A stretch of 40,627 nucleotides of DNA from Cellvibrionaceae bacterium (GTDB lineage: Bacteria > Pseudomonadota > Gammaproteobacteria > Pseudomonadales > Cellvibrionaceae), in the NCBI GenBank assembly GCA_028281575.1, contig JANQJP010000096.1, positions 1 to 40,627 of the forward strand, read 5' to 3'. Each line of letters opens with the position of its first letter. Position 1 is the first letter of the stretch. The notes under the pieces were generated by a model. It was not told the DNA's origin. It worked only from the letters and a program-made list of their open reading frames with translations, and did no database searches. The translations under genes were made by a program, and so were the position numbers. Positions 27,291 to 37,000 of the stretch are shown here, in pieces.

Positions 27291-27965
27291 TTATGCCGCA
27301 TCAAGGCTGGCCAATTGTGACCTCATGCCCGCAATCGCGTCAGTGTAATCCTGCGCACCAAATATTGCTGAACCGGCAACAAAGGTATCGGCACCTGCGC
27401 GCGCAATCTCAGCGACATTGGCGATGCCAACCCCGCCATCAACCTCAATGCGCAAATTCAATCCACGCTGGTCCAAATAAGTTCGCGTCTGCGCGATTTT
27501 TTCCAGCGTGGACCTTATAAATTTTTGCCCGCCAAAACCGGGGTTTACCGACATTAGAAGCACCATCTCCAGTTCTTCAGCAACGTGCTCGAGGACAGAT
27601 ACCGGCGTCGCAGGATTCAACACAAGACCGGGTTTACATCCCAAGTCCTGAATCAATTTAATCGAACGGTGCACATGCCTGGACGCTTCCGGATGAAAAC
27701 TAATGTACGTGGCTCCCGCAGATGCAAACGTGCTGATCAACTCATCGACCGGCTCTACCATCAGGTGCACATCCAACGGAGCGGTAATGCCGTAATCGCG
27801 CAGGGCACTGCAAATCATAGGACCAAAAGTAAGATTGGGAACGTAGTGATTGTCCATCACATCGAAATGAATCCAATCGGCACCCGCCGCTAATACCGCT
27901 TCACACTCCTGGCCTAAAACAGCCAAGTTTGCAGCCAGTATTGATGGAGCAATTATGTGTGACAT
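27291..27965 (-). CDS. rpe: Ribulose-phosphate 3-epimerase
   Basis: Rpe interconverts ribulose 5-phosphate and xylulose 5-phosphate in the pentose phosphate pathway. The 224-residue TIM barrel has [16 protein letters not shown], the metal and catalytic Asp in [38 protein letters not shown] and [18 protein letters not shown] and ATG codons lie together at the start. The third (27965) is spaced 7 nt from GGGA and gives the family N-terminus MSHIIAPSI. It precedes trpE on the same strand. The phosphoglycolate phosphatase gene (gph) often found between them is absent. Confidence 0.97.
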   Translation of the reverse strand: MSHIIAPSILAANLAVLGQECEAVLAAGADWIHFDVMDNHYVPNLTFGPMICSALRDYGITAPLDVHLMVEPVDELISTFASAGATYISFHPEASRHVHRSIKLIQDLGCKPGLVLNPATPVSVLEHVAEELEMVLLMSVNPGFGGQKFIRSTLEKIAQTRTYLDQRGLNLRIEVDGGVGIANVAEIARAGADTFVAGSAIFGAQDYTDAIAGMRSQLASLDAA

Positions 27966-28043
27966 CACCATTTCCCGCTATTTATCTAAAGCCAAGCTAA
28001 AATTGTACTTAATATATGTTGCGCTAAAAACCGTTGAATCAAA

Positions 28044-29042
28044 ATGAAGACTGCATTCGTATCAAAAATTCTCGTAAGCCTCTGTACATTGCTGCTGTGC
28101 TTGACGTGCTTCGCGCAGGACGATGGCGAAAAACAAGTCGCTCCAGAAACAGAGGCGGACCCGAGCGCGGAAGAAGCTGCAGCCTCCACAAAGGACCCTG
28201 AACGGACGCTGCCCGACATTCATTCGCGCAACATCGCGCTGCTGAAAAGCCAATACCCGCCGCGCGACGTGCGCAAACTCAATGCCGACGGCAAAGCGTT
28301 TACAGCACTGTGGCGCAAGGACCAGAGCGGCGAAGCCTTTGGTGCGGTGCTCATCGTCCCAGCCAACGGGCAAACAGCAAACTGGCCGCATACCATTGAT
28401 GTGTTGCGTAACGACCTGCCAAAAAATGGTTGGAGTACGCTCGCGATCGATATAAAACATCTTGCAACCCCGAACATCCCCAAGCGCCAATCCGAGCAGA
28501 CAACAACGGAAAACGCTGAAACCAAACTCGAAATCGAGAACAGGCAACAGCTGATTGCTGTGGACGACAATCGAGCGAGGATTAAAGCCGCGATAGAATT
28601 CCTAAATAGCGAGGGGCAATTCAATATTATTCTGGCGGGCTACGGTAACTCAGCAGATAGGGTGCTTGATTTTGCCGCAAGCGGTATGAAAATGACGGCG
28701 GACAAACCGGTCGCCGCAGCGGTTAAAATGAAGAACCCCGTGCGCGCGCTCATTTTAATCAACGCCAAAAGCGTATACGACGGTGCGTTGACACCGCAGC
28801 TTTCCACCTTTCCATTTAAAGATATCCCCATCCAGGACATTATTTTCGGGCACCACTATTTGGATACCTTCGATGCAGATGCGCGCCGCACTGAAGCGAG
28901 AGCACTACGCATAAAAAACTACTTTCAACTCAAACTCATGGAACCGACAAACACGGTATTTGCCGAAGAAAACCGCCTCTCTCGGCGCGTGCGCGGTTTT
29001 TTGAACAAGCATGCTAAGGGCATCGAGATTAATCGAAGATAG
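28044..29042 (+). CDS. DUF3530 family exported alpha/beta-hydrolase-like protein
   Basis: This 332-residue protein has a cleavable signal peptide (MKTAFVSKILVSLCTLLLCL, cut near CFAQ). An acidic linker follows, then an alpha/beta-hydrolase-like domain: FGAVLIVPANGQTANWPHTI near the oxyanion region and NIILAGYGNSADRVLDFA at the usual nucleophile elbow. The elbow reads GYGNS and lacks the GxSxG serine at its normal place, so catalysis is doubtful. No biochemical role is established for this family. It is probably periplasmic. It is divergent from rpe and converges on murU, 24 bp away, with a dyad lying across the gap. Confidence 0.75.
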   Translation: MKTAFVSKILVSLCTLLLCLTCFAQDDGEKQVAPETEADPSAEEAAASTKDPERTLPDIHSRNIALLKSQYPPRDVRKLNADGKAFTALWRKDQSGEAFGAVLIVPANGQTANWPHTIDVLRNDLPKNGWSTLAIDIKHLATPNIPKRQSEQTTTENAETKLEIENRQQLIAVDDNRARIKAAIEFLNSEGQFNIILAGYGNSADRVLDFAASGMKMTADKPVAAAVKMKNPVRALILINAKSVYDGALTPQLSTFPFKDIPIQDIIFGHHYLDTFDADARRTEARALRIKNYFQLKLMEPTNTVFAEENRLSRRVRGFLNKHAKGIEINRR

Positions 29043-29048
29043 CTGGGC

Positions 29049-29068
29049 AGGGTCTGTTAACAGGCCCT
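29049..29068. repeat. 20-bp near-perfect dyad at convergent gene ends
   Basis: AGGGTCTGTTAACAGGCCCT is palindromic except for one T/G position pair. It overlaps the murU stop codon and lies just after the DUF3530 stop, so it may help terminate both. Its left half is identical to the 14 bases at 36969-36982 after apaG. Confidence 0.65.
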
Positions 29069-29762
29069 AGTAACTTGCCTCGTGAAGCTTGCGCACTTCT
29101 TCCAATCTCTCTACGGTACCGACATCAAACCATTGCCCGCAAAAGACTTCGCCGCTGATACGATGCTCAGTCATCGCCATCACAAGTGGTTCCAGCAGCG
29201 GAAACACTTCTCTTTTCCCGGAAAAATTCAGGACGAGCTCGGGCCTCAACAGGCTTATGCCCGAAAAGGTATAGCTGGGTAAGTTGGCCAGACCAGCGAC
29301 AGGGCAGCACCGGCCATCGTCGTCGAGACAAAAGTCTCCACCGAGATTGTGCGATGGGTTATCCACCATAACCAGGTGCCCAAGGCTGCGGTCATCCAGA
29401 CGCATTTCCGCGAGCGTGCGAAAATCAAAATCCGTCCAAATATCCGAGTTCACCAGCAAAAAAGGCTCGCTGCCGAGATAGGGCATTGCGCGTAGCAAGC
29501 CACCCCCGGTCTCCAAGGGTTCTTCCTCAATGGAGATGTCACAGCGCATGCCACGCAAGTCCATATTCCTGACAGCGGCAACGACCTGATCCGCTAAATA
29601 CGCCGCATTGATCACCACTGTATTAACACCGGCCTCGGCGAGACGAATCATTTGATGTTCGAGCAGAGAGCGTTCACCAACCCGCAACAAAGGTTTTGGT
29701 GTCGCCAGGGTGAGCGGACGCATACGTCGCCCCTCACCGGCCGCAAATATCATTGCTTTCAT
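29067..29762 (-). CDS. murU: N-acetylmuramate alpha-1-phosphate uridylyltransferase
   Basis: MurU turns MurNAc-1-phosphate into UDP-MurNAc in the peptidoglycan recycling route that bypasses MurA and MurB. This route underlies intrinsic fosfomycin tolerance in pseudomonads. The 231-residue nucleotidyltransferase begins MKAMIFAAGEGRRMRPLTLA, then TPKPLLRVGERSLLEHQM, with the metal-binding Asp in LLVNSDIWTDFDF. The ATG at 29762 overlaps the amgK stop (ATGA). A start four codons upstream inside amgK is less likely. The amgK-murU order and coupling are as in Pseudomonas. Confidence 0.95.
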   Translation of the reverse strand: MKAMIFAAGEGRRMRPLTLATPKPLLRVGERSLLEHQMIRLAEAGVNTVVINAAYLADQVVAAVRNMDLRGMRCDISIEEEPLETGGGLLRAMPYLGSEPFLLVNSDIWTDFDFRTLAEMRLDDRSLGHLVMVDNPSHNLGGDFCLDDDGRCCPVAGLANLPSYTFSGISLLRPELVLNFSGKREVFPLLEPLVMAMTEHRISGEVFCGQWFDVGTVERLEEVRKLHEASY

Positions 29763-30790
29763 AATTTGGCCCAAAATTGCCGTTTGGATGCTGGGAATAC
29801 TTTGCGCTCAAAAACATCGAGTAAGGGCTCAAACTCGGCATACTTAACCAACACCGCCCTCACATACGTGAGTACGAGAGGTAGATCATGTAAGTAGCGT
29901 GTCTTGCTATCCCGCAACGCGAGCCGGGCAAAAATACCGAGCACTTTAAGATGGCGCTGAAGCCCCATCCAATCGAATTCACGCAAAAAGACGTCGCGAT
30001 CACTGATGCTAACCGCGCCGGAATCACAAGCTAATTCAGCGTAAGCGAGCGCCCAATTTTCTACTTGTGAGTCTCCCCATTGAATGTAGCAGTCTTTCAG
30101 CAAGGACACCAAGTCGTAAGTCCACGGACCGACAACGGCATCCTGAAAATCGATCGTCGCGAGCGATCCGTCTTGCAACACCAGCAAATTGCGCGAGTGA
30201 AAATCGCGGTGAACGACCACTTGCACTTGACCTAAAGCACTCTCGACTAAAAGCTGCTTGGCGTTGCGGAAAACACTCAGCTCGCTTTGCGTGAGCTGCA
30301 AGCCCAATAACTTCTCAAAAAACCACGGCTGACAAAGCTGCATTTCATCGTCGAGCTTTTCAGCGCTATAGGCTGGGAATATCTGCGTATCGGGAGGGCT
30401 GTTCTGCAGATGTAGCAGTAAATTAGATGCTTCGCCATACAGGCCGGCAACAGAGTCATTATCGAGCACATCGAGCAATAATCGATCACCTAAATCCTCT
30501 AAAATTAAAAATCCGTTACTCACATCCTCAGCCAGAACTTGCGGCGCCCGCACACCATTAGCCCGCAACCATGTGCACACGCGAATAAACTGTGCGCTGT
30601 CTTCGGTTGCCGGGGGGGCGTAAACCGCAACCAATGTGGGTGCAGTATTCAAGCGAAAATATTGTCGAAAACCGGCGTCATTATTCAAAGCCTGTAGTTT
30701 AATTTCCCCATGTGGCTTCAGATCGTGATCGCTCAGCATTACCGAAACCCACGCGTTCAATGCTGCCAGTTCTTTGTTGTTAGTATCCAA
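29759..30790 (-). CDS. amgK: N-acetylmuramate/N-acetylglucosamine 1-kinase (AmgK)
   Basis: AmgK phosphorylates MurNAc and GlcNAc at the anomeric position to feed MurU. It is an aminoglycoside-phosphotransferase-fold kinase. Motifs include GFRQYFRL near the N-terminus, LILEDLGDRLLLDVL, the catalytic loop VVHRDFHSRNLLVL and the metal-binding IDFQDAVVGPWTYDLVSLL. The frame is open up to 30859, but I place the start at TTG 30790 (343 residues). GGAGTAGGCAG precedes it with good spacing, and the product then begins at the family N-terminus (DTNNKELAALNAWV). The upstream extension contains an unexpected hydrophobic stretch. It is divergent from lptD. Confidence 0.93.
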   Translation of the reverse strand: MDTNNKELAALNAWVSVMLSDHDLKPHGEIKLQALNNDAGFRQYFRLNTAPTLVAVYAPPATEDSAQFIRVCTWLRANGVRAPQVLAEDVSNGFLILEDLGDRLLLDVLDNDSVAGLYGEASNLLLHLQNSPPDTQIFPAYSAEKLDDEMQLCQPWFFEKLLGLQLTQSELSVFRNAKQLLVESALGQVQVVVHRDFHSRNLLVLQDGSLATIDFQDAVVGPWTYDLVSLLKDCYIQWGDSQVENWALAYAELACDSGAVSISDRDVFLREFDWMGLQRHLKVLGIFARLALRDSKTRYLHDLPLVLTYVRAVLVKYAEFEPLLDVFERKVFPASKRQFWAKL

Positions 30791-30955
30791 CTGCCTACTC
30801 CGAAAAATATGCCTATTTATTATTAATGAGATCGCAACTGTTGCGGCAAAATAAAACATCCGACCAGGGATTCTAGGATTATCACGCCGCGAACGGTAGA
30901 ATGCCGTCGCGCAACCGAATTATTTTCGCAGAATCTGAAATTTATAGACTCACGA

Positions 30956-33496
30956 ATGAATTTATTTGAGGGTAGTTTACTCCCCAGACACCTTTGCTTC
31001 ATCGCTATCGCGATTATCATTGGCAAATACTCGCTAACAAGCCACGCAGATAACACACCACCTGCATCGTCTTGTCATTTCGATAAAAAACTCGACCTTT
31101 GGGTATGCGATGACGCTACCGAGTTGCGAGGCGCTTCTTTTGAACTCGATTGGGTACCACTCGAATACTTCAATGCTGAACAACAAGACGCTATCGCGCC
31201 GGGGTGCGCAGGCATGTATCTGGATCCCCTTGCAGCAGAACTCGCAGATCCTAAAGATATCAGCTCGCTGCCACTTGTTATCGAAGCCGATACCACACAG
31301 GTAGAAGACGGAATCCGGGCAACCCTGAAAGGTGACGTGCGCCTTTCCCAAGGTACGCGGTCCATTGCTGCAGAGCTTATGTCCTACGACCGGGAATTCG
31401 ACAACGCGCGCCTGGCAGGAGATGTCACGATCCGTCAGCCAGGCATGCTCATCCGCGGAGATGACGCACAGATCAGCACGATTGAACAAAGCGGTAAATT
31501 TAGCAACGCGCGCTTCGTCATGCACGACACGCATATGCGCGGCAGTGCGGGCTCTATCGAACAAGATGGCCCCAATCGCATCGTATTGCGCGACGGCGCG
31601 ATAACAAGCTGCGAACCGGGCTCGAACGCGTGGTCGCTCGAGGGCAAGGAACTGTCGATTAATCGGTCCGAGGGACAAGGTCGGGGCAAACACGTCAAAT
31701 TAAAAATTGGCGGTGTACCCGTTTTCTACATTCCGTACATCAGTTTTCCCGTCGGAGACGAACGTCAGTCTGGTTTTTTATTTCCCAGTATCAGCACCAG
31801 CGGCGAAGGCATAGACATTTCACTGCCGTACTATTTGAACCTTGCACCCAACTACGACATAACCCTTACCCCGCGAGTTATCTCCGGCCGCGGAAGCATG
31901 CTCGAAGCCGAATTTCGTCATTTAAACGAGTTGTTTTACACCGAGCTGAGCGGCGCTTTTTTACCCAACGATGGCGGCGGCAATGATGAAGATGTCGACC
32001 GCTTGATAGAAGACGGTGTCGCTAAAGAGAGCGAGCTGCGACCACACAAGGGTAACAACCGTTGGCTGGTGCAATTTCGTCAAACAGGCGGACGGCGCAC
32101 TGGCTGGTACAGCTCGACCGATTACACCAAAATTTCCGATGAAGATTATTTTAGAGACCTCGGCACCTCATCATTTGCCGTCACCAACCGCACGTTTTTA
32201 AACCAATCTGTGGATGTCGGTACCTCGCTCAATAATTGGGAATTCGCCGCGCGCGCGCAGGATTACCAGACACTTCTGCTCGATCTCGACTCACCCTATA
32301 GAAAGCTCCCTCAGCTCACAGCAAATGGTTTATATCGCACCTTGGGCGGCCTCAGGTTTTTGCTTAACCACCAGTTAACCCATTTTGACCACAAAGATGA
32401 ATTTCGTCTGGACGGCTCGCCAATACTTACAGGCCAAAGACTCAACATCGACCACCGCCTGCAATGGGAATACCGCAACCAAAGCGGCTATATCAAACCG
32501 GAGTTGGGCTATAAATACCTGCGCTACAACTTAGACGCTGGCGACAGCGACAGCTTGAACGAGGATGCGATCGATCTCGGCGCCAATCAGGCGTCACTGG
32601 ACATAGGCCTGGTGCTCGACCACCCAAATGGAAACTACTTACAGACACTCGAGCCGCGCATTTTTTATTTGTTTCGCGGTTTTGAAGACCATAGCGATTT
32701 ATATAACGCGACCGTCGGTGGCCAATCGGTAAACTTTGATACCTCCGCCCGGACTTTTTCCTACGATCAGCTCTATCGCGACTCGCGCTTTAGTGGCAGC
32801 GACAGGCTCGACGACGCCAATCAAGTCACGGTTGGTGTCACCAACCGCTGGTACAGCCTGCAGGATGGACACGAGTTTTTTAACCTGAGCGTCGGTCGTA
32901 TTAACCACTTTCGCGACCGCAGAGTCGGGCTGGAGCGGGAAATATCTGATACCGAAAACGCCTCTGAAATAGCCTTGGATTTTGCGGCCTTCTGGCGCAA
33001 TGGCTCTGGACTGTACGGCGGACTGATCTACGACGACGCGGCGGAGGAAATGAACCGGTTTTCAGCTGGCTATAACTACGCGAGTCAGGATCAGCTATCG
33101 CTGTTTAGCGTGAGCTATAACTTTGTGCGTCAAAACCCCGAAGTGAGCGCGAGCGAGCAACTGGATCAGCTCGATAGCGCCTTTGTCGTGCCCGCGAGCA
33201 AACAGTGGTCCGTTATGGGGCGCGCCAACTACGATTTTCAGAATTCGCAGGAACTTGAGAGCTTCCTCGGGCTCGAATATAACGACTGCTGCTACCGTTT
33301 TCGCATCTTGGCGCGACGCTGGCTAGACAGTAATATCGCCAACCTGACGTCCGACGAAGACGCCATTTTCGACCAGGGCGTTTTTTTTGAAATCCATCTC
33401 AAAGGCTTGGGCGGTTCTGGAGCGCGTGTAAATTCGATTTTGGAAGACGCTATTCCAGGATATCGTCGGCGCGAGACCGCCTTAAATAAGTACTAA
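30956..33496 (+). CDS. lptD: LPS-assembly outer membrane protein LptD
   Basis: LptD forms the outer-membrane barrel that, with LptE, inserts lipopolysaccharide into the outer leaflet. The 846 residues comprise a signal peptide ending near SHA, a periplasmic OstA/LptA-like domain (VIEADTTQVEDGIRATLKGD, from about residue 107) and a large beta-barrel from about residue 250. The barrel includes KLKIGGVPVFYIPYISFPVGD. The folding-controlling cysteines are recognisable: Cys40, Cys219 and the adjacent pair Cys778-Cys779 in NDCCYRFRILARRW. Extra cysteines occur at residue 51 and in APGCAGMY. The stop overlaps the surA start (TAATG). SurA is the chaperone that LptD needs, so co-translation makes sense. 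Confidence 0.96.
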   Translation: MNLFEGSLLPRHLCFIAIAIIIGKYSLTSHADNTPPASSCHFDKKLDLWVCDDATELRGASFELDWVPLEYFNAEQQDAIAPGCAGMYLDPLAAELADPKDISSLPLVIEADTTQVEDGIRATLKGDVRLSQGTRSIAAELMSYDREFDNARLAGDVTIRQPGMLIRGDDAQISTIEQSGKFSNARFVMHDTHMRGSAGSIEQDGPNRIVLRDGAITSCEPGSNAWSLEGKELSINRSEGQGRGKHVKLKIGGVPVFYIPYISFPVGDERQSGFLFPSISTSGEGIDISLPYYLNLAPNYDITLTPRVISGRGSMLEAEFRHLNELFYTELSGAFLPNDGGGNDEDVDRLIEDGVAKESELRPHKGNNRWLVQFRQTGGRRTGWYSSTDYTKISDEDYFRDLGTSSFAVTNRTFLNQSVDVGTSLNNWEFAARAQDYQTLLLDLDSPYRKLPQLTANGLYRTLGGLRFLLNHQLTHFDHKDEFRLDGSPILTGQRLNIDHRLQWEYRNQSGYIKPELGYKYLRYNLDAGDSDSLNEDAIDLGANQASLDIGLVLDHPNGNYLQTLEPRIFYLFRGFEDHSDLYNATVGGQSVNFDTSARTFSYDQLYRDSRFSGSDRLDDANQVTVGVTNRWYSLQDGHEFFNLSVGRINHFRDRRVGLEREISDTENASEIALDFAAFWRNGSGLYGGLIYDDAAEEMNRFSAGYNYASQDQLSLFSVSYNFVRQNPEVSASEQLDQLDSAFVVPASKQWSVMGRANYDFQNSQELESFLGLEYNDCCYRFRILARRWLDSNIANLTSDEDAIFDQGVFFEIHLKGLGGSGARVNSILEDAIPGYRRRETALNKY

Positions 33497-34797
33497 TGTT
33501 GATAACTATGAAACCTATACACCACTTGATCACTTCCTTGCTCGCGAGCTTGCTTACTATCAGCTCAGTTGCACATGCCGAAATTCAAATGCTCGATCGC
33601 ATCGTCGCGATTGTGGATCAAACTACGGTGACACAGTCTGAGTTAGACGGGCGCATCGAAGATATCGTGATGCGCAGCAGTGCCGCAGGCGTCAACCTTC
33701 CCGAAATAAGTGTGCTGCGCAAACAGGTACTCGATCAGCTTGTGCAAGAGGCCTTACAAATCAACATTTCCCAACGCTACGGCATTCAAACCAGCGATGA
33801 GGAAGTGCTGCAATCGCTAAAAAACATCATGGCTCAGCAGAAAATCGACGAAGCACAACTCGCGCAAAGCCTGGCTTCAGAAGGCATGACGATTAACGAA
33901 TTTAAAGAAAACCTGCGCCGCCAAATGACGCTGCAAAAAGTCGCGCAAGGCGTTGTCGGATCGCGCATCCGCATATCGGAGCAGGACATAGATAATTTTT
34001 TGAAATCCGCCGACGCAAAATTTTGGATCTCACCCCAATATCACTTGCAACACATCCTGATTCCAGTTCAATCAAACTCAGGCTCCGACGCTGTCGCTGA
34101 AGCAGAACAAAAAGCCGAGTCGATCTTTCAGCAACTGCAGGAAGGCGCCAATTTCGGCGAACTTGCCATCGCCGAATCGCGCGGGCCCGCGGCACTTAAA
34201 GGCGGTGATCTTGGCTGGCGTAAATCTTCTGAGCTACCGACACTGTTCGCCGAAATCGTACCCACATTAGAGATAAACGAAGTTGCCAAACCCGCGCGCA
34301 GCCAGGCGGGCTTCCACATACTCAAACTGCTCGAAAAACGCGGTGAAACCAAACAAATGGTCACGCAATCCGATGTTCGCCATATTCTTGTTGAGCCGAA
34401 CGAAATACTCGACAAAGAGGCGGCGCTCGAAAAAATCAAAGGCCTGCGCCAGCAGATACTCGATGGTGCCGACTTTGCCGAACTTGCTAAAGAGCACTCA
34501 GATGATATCGGTTCAAAAATGTCTGGCGGTTCGCTCGGCTGGTCCAACCCGGGAACATTTGTTCCCGAATTCGAAGCAACGGTAGATAGCATCGAAACCG
34601 GCGTGCTCAGTGAACCTATTTTGACCCAGTTCGGCTGGCACATTTTAGAAGTACTGGACCGCAGGGAAGAAGATTTAAGCGAACGTGTCATTCGCAATCG
34701 CGCCTACAACCTGCTCGTAAGCCGCCGATATGAAGATGAAGTTCAGGTGTGGTTACAGGAACTTCGGGACGACGCCTTTATCGAGATAAAAATTTAA
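33496..34797 (+). CDS. surA: Periplasmic chaperone and peptidyl-prolyl isomerase SurA
   Basis: SurA escorts outer-membrane proteins, including LptD, through the periplasm. The 433 residues have a signal peptide (ending VAHA) and the N-terminal chaperone domain [23 protein letters not shown]. Two parvulin domains follow, starting [13 protein letters not shown] (about residue 185) and [13 protein letters not shown] (about residue 290). Each has the GGDLGW or GGSLGW turn. A C-terminal helix follows. The first ATG overlaps the lptD stop, and an ATG four codons later is also possible. pdxA follows 7 bp downstream. Confidence 0.97.
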   Translation: MLITMKPIHHLITSLLASLLTISSVAHAEIQMLDRIVAIVDQTTVTQSELDGRIEDIVMRSSAAGVNLPEISVLRKQVLDQLVQEALQINISQRYGIQTSDEEVLQSLKNIMAQQKIDEAQLAQSLASEGMTINEFKENLRRQMTLQKVAQGVVGSRIRISEQDIDNFLKSADAKFWISPQYHLQHILIPVQSNSGSDAVAEAEQKAESIFQQLQEGANFGELAIAESRGPAALKGGDLGWRKSSELPTLFAEIVPTLEINEVAKPARSQAGFHILKLLEKRGETKQMVTQSDVRHILVEPNEILDKEAALEKIKGLRQQILDGADFAELAKEHSDDIGSKMSGGSLGWSNPGTFVPEFEATVDSIETGVLSEPILTQFGWHILEVLDRREEDLSERVIRNRAYNLLVSRRYEDEVQVWLQELRDDAFIEIKI

Positions 34798-34804
34798 TAG
34801 CTTT

Positions 34805-35794
34805 ATGCGAATCATATTGACGCCGGGAGAGCCCGCAGGTATCGGCCCAGAACTGGCGATTCGCGCCGCGCAGCAGGCCCAGGATTTTGAACTTGCAGCG
34901 GTTTGCGACCCCAAGCTATTGCACCAAACCGCCGGCGCACTTAACGTTAATCTGAACCTGCGTGTCATCGATATGCACGCGCCTCCACGCCCGACAAATA
35001 CCGGTGAACTGGCCTGCCTGCCCATCCCCCTGCGCACTGCGGCCAAACCGGGCATACTCGACAAAGCGAATGCACCATACGTGCTCGAAACCCTGGCAAA
35101 CGCGGGGGAATGCTGCCTGGCCGGCTGTGCACAGGCCTTAGTCACGGGACCCGTGCAAAAAAGCATTATCAACGACGCCGGTGTTGCTTTCAGTGGCCAC
35201 ACCGAGTTTTTTGCGCAACAAGCCACAGCTGGCAAAGTAGTGATGATGCTCGCAACAGAGGGCCTGCGTGTCGCGCTAGCCACTACGCATTTGCCGCTAA
35301 AAGACGTGCCCGCCGCAATCACCCAACCGGAACTGGCGCACACACTTACTATTCTCTGTCGAGAGCTCACTCAAACCTTTAGAATAAAGCAGCCGCGCGT
35401 GCTCGTGTGCGGGCTAAACCCGCACGCAGGCGAAGGCGGACATCTGGGCCATGAGGAGTTGGAAACCATTATCCCAGTGTTAGAGCGTATGCGCGCCGAA
35501 GGCCATAAACTTGTCGGTCCCCTGCCTGCTGACACACTATTTACACCGCATTGGCTGAACGACGCCGACGCCGTGCTCGCGATGTACCACGACCAGGGCT
35601 TGCCAGTACTCAAATACAAGGGCTTTGGCAGCGCTGTAAACATTACCCTGGGTCTTCCCTATATCCGCACCTCCGTCGATCACGGCACCGCACTCGACCT
35701 CGCTGGCAGTGGCAAAGCCGACAGCGGCAGTATGTTTTACGCAATCGAACAAGCGCGTGCACTCGCGCACGCGAAATTCACAGAAGACCTATGA
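34805..35794 (+). CDS. pdxA: 4-hydroxythreonine-4-phosphate dehydrogenase
   Basis: PdxA oxidises 4-phosphohydroxy-threonine with NAD(P) in vitamin B6 synthesis. The 329-residue enzyme has the signature [19 protein letters not shown], the substrate and metal-binding His in [29 protein letters not shown], and [19 protein letters not shown] near the C-terminus. Its stop overlaps the rsmA start (ATGA). It sits inside the conserved surA-pdxA-rsmA-apaG-apaH cluster. Confidence 0.98.
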   Translation: MRIILTPGEPAGIGPELAIRAAQQAQDFELAAVCDPKLLHQTAGALNVNLNLRVIDMHAPPRPTNTGELACLPIPLRTAAKPGILDKANAPYVLETLANAGECCLAGCAQALVTGPVQKSIINDAGVAFSGHTEFFAQQATAGKVVMMLATEGLRVALATTHLPLKDVPAAITQPELAHTLTILCRELTQTFRIKQPRVLVCGLNPHAGEGGHLGHEELETIIPVLERMRAEGHKLVGPLPADTLFTPHWLNDADAVLAMYHDQGLPVLKYKGFGSAVNITLGLPYIRTSVDHGTALDLAGSGKADSGSMFYAIEQARALAHAKFTEDL

Positions 35795-36597
35795 GTGAGC
35801 AATTCGGATCAAAACACCAGGCCCGCAAACGCTTCGGCCAGAACTTTCTTACTGACGACAGCATTATTCGCCAGATCGCGCGGGCAATAGCGCCTAAAGC
35901 GGGCGAGCGTATAGCCGAAATTGGCCCCGGCCAAGGCGCTATCACAGCCTATTTGCTCGAGCACTGTCCGACACTTTGTGCGATCGAACTCGATCGCGAT
36001 CTGGTGCCGCTTCTTCGGCAAAAATTTAGCGGCTTTCCCGATTTTCGTATCTATCAATCCGATGCCCTGAACTTTGACTTTAAAAGCTTGCTCGAATCAC
36101 CAGAAGAAAAACTGAGGATCGTTGGCAACCTTCCCTACAATATTTCGACACCACTCATTTTCCACATACTCGGCTTTGAAAATGCGGTAAAAGACATGCA
36201 TTTCATGCTGCAAAAAGAAGTGGTCGATCGACTCGCCGCAACAGCGGGAACGAAAAGCTATGGCCGGCTTAGCGTCATGGCCCAATACAGATGTGACGTC
36301 GAGTCACTTTTTGACGTAGCACCGGAATCCTTTCGTCCAATACCCAAAGTGATATCATCAATTGTTCGCATGACACCCTTCACACAACGACCTGCCGTCG
36401 CACACAACGAATACCATTTCGCTGAATTGGTTAAAATGGCATTTCAGCAGCGCAGAAAAACACTGCGCAACGCAATAAAGCCCCTGCTCCACGACCTCGA
36501 TGAGAATGCCATAAACGTGGACCTCGGACGACGCGCCGAGCAGCTCACCGTCAGCGAGTTTGTTTCTCTAAGTAATGGAATGCAAAAGCATGACTAA
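35791..36597 (+). CDS. rsmA: 16S rRNA dimethyladenosine transferase RsmA (KsgA)
   Basis: RsmA dimethylates A1518 and A1519 in helix 45 of 16S rRNA, a checkpoint in small-subunit assembly. The 268 residues start [20 protein letters not shown]. They contain the SAM-binding [14 protein letters not shown], the catalytic NLPY motif in [17 protein letters not shown], and the C-terminal [16 protein letters not shown]. The frame is open back to 35551 inside pdxA. The ATG at 35791 overlapping the pdxA stop is clearly the real start. Confidence 0.98.
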   Translation: MSEQFGSKHQARKRFGQNFLTDDSIIRQIARAIAPKAGERIAEIGPGQGAITAYLLEHCPTLCAIELDRDLVPLLRQKFSGFPDFRIYQSDALNFDFKSLLESPEEKLRIVGNLPYNISTPLIFHILGFENAVKDMHFMLQKEVVDRLAATAGTKSYGRLSVMAQYRCDVESLFDVAPESFRPIPKVISSIVRMTPFTQRPAVAHNEYHFAELVKMAFQQRRKTLRNAIKPLLHDLDENAINVDLGRRAEQLTVSEFVSLSNGMQKHD

Positions 36598-36970
36598 GCC
36601 ACAAAATTCGATACATATCGGCATCAAAATTGATTATCTGGAAGCTGAGTCTCAGCCTAAAGAAAGTCGTTTCGTTTACGCTTATACAATTACGATAGAA
36701 AATCAGGGTGACCTGGCCGCACAGCTGATGAGTCGCTACTGGAAAATTACCGACGCCAACGAGTCCGTACAGGAGGTGGAAGGGCTAGGCGTTGTCGGCG
36801 AACAACCAACACTTCTGCCCGGTCAACGCTACGAGTATACAAGTGGTGCCGTTCTTGAAACCGAGACTGGCATCATGGAGGGCGAATACACCATGCTTGA
36901 CGAGCATGGCGAGGAATTTAAAGCGCCGATCCCCTCCTTCGCATTAGTGAGACAATCAGCACTTCACTAG
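36590..36970 (+). CDS. apaG: ApaG family protein
   Basis: The 126 residues form the single immunoglobulin-like beta fold of the ApaG/DUF525 family. IGIKIDYLEAESQPKESRFVYAY, TITIENQGDLAAQLMSRYW and PGQRYEYTSGAVLETETGIM-type strands are all recognisable. The biochemical role is unsettled, with magnesium and cobalt sensitivity phenotypes reported for the family in enterics. The ATG at 36590 overlaps the rsmA stop by 8 nt. It is preferred over 36575 because GGA lies about 10 nt before it and the family begins there. apaH follows 30 bp downstream. Confidence 0.93.
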   Translation: MTKPQNSIHIGIKIDYLEAESQPKESRFVYAYTITIENQGDLAAQLMSRYWKITDANESVQEVEGLGVVGEQPTLLPGQRYEYTSGAVLETETGIMEGEYTMLDEHGEEFKAPIPSFALVRQSALH

Positions 36971-36983
36971 GGTCTGTTAACAC
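36966..36983. repeat. Copy of the gene-end motif AGGGTCTGTTAACA at the apaG stop
   Basis: CACTAGGGTCTGTTAACA includes the apaG stop codon (TAG). It shares 14 identical bases with the left half of the dyad at 29049-29068 but lacks the right half, so no hairpin forms here. Confidence 0.5.
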
Positions 36984-37000
36984 GCACCGAGATATTTCAT

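Noticed and set aside
31034-31693. Minus-strand open frame of 219 codons inside lptD
   Set aside because: It is antisense to the conserved LptD N-terminal domain and shows no recognisable motif.
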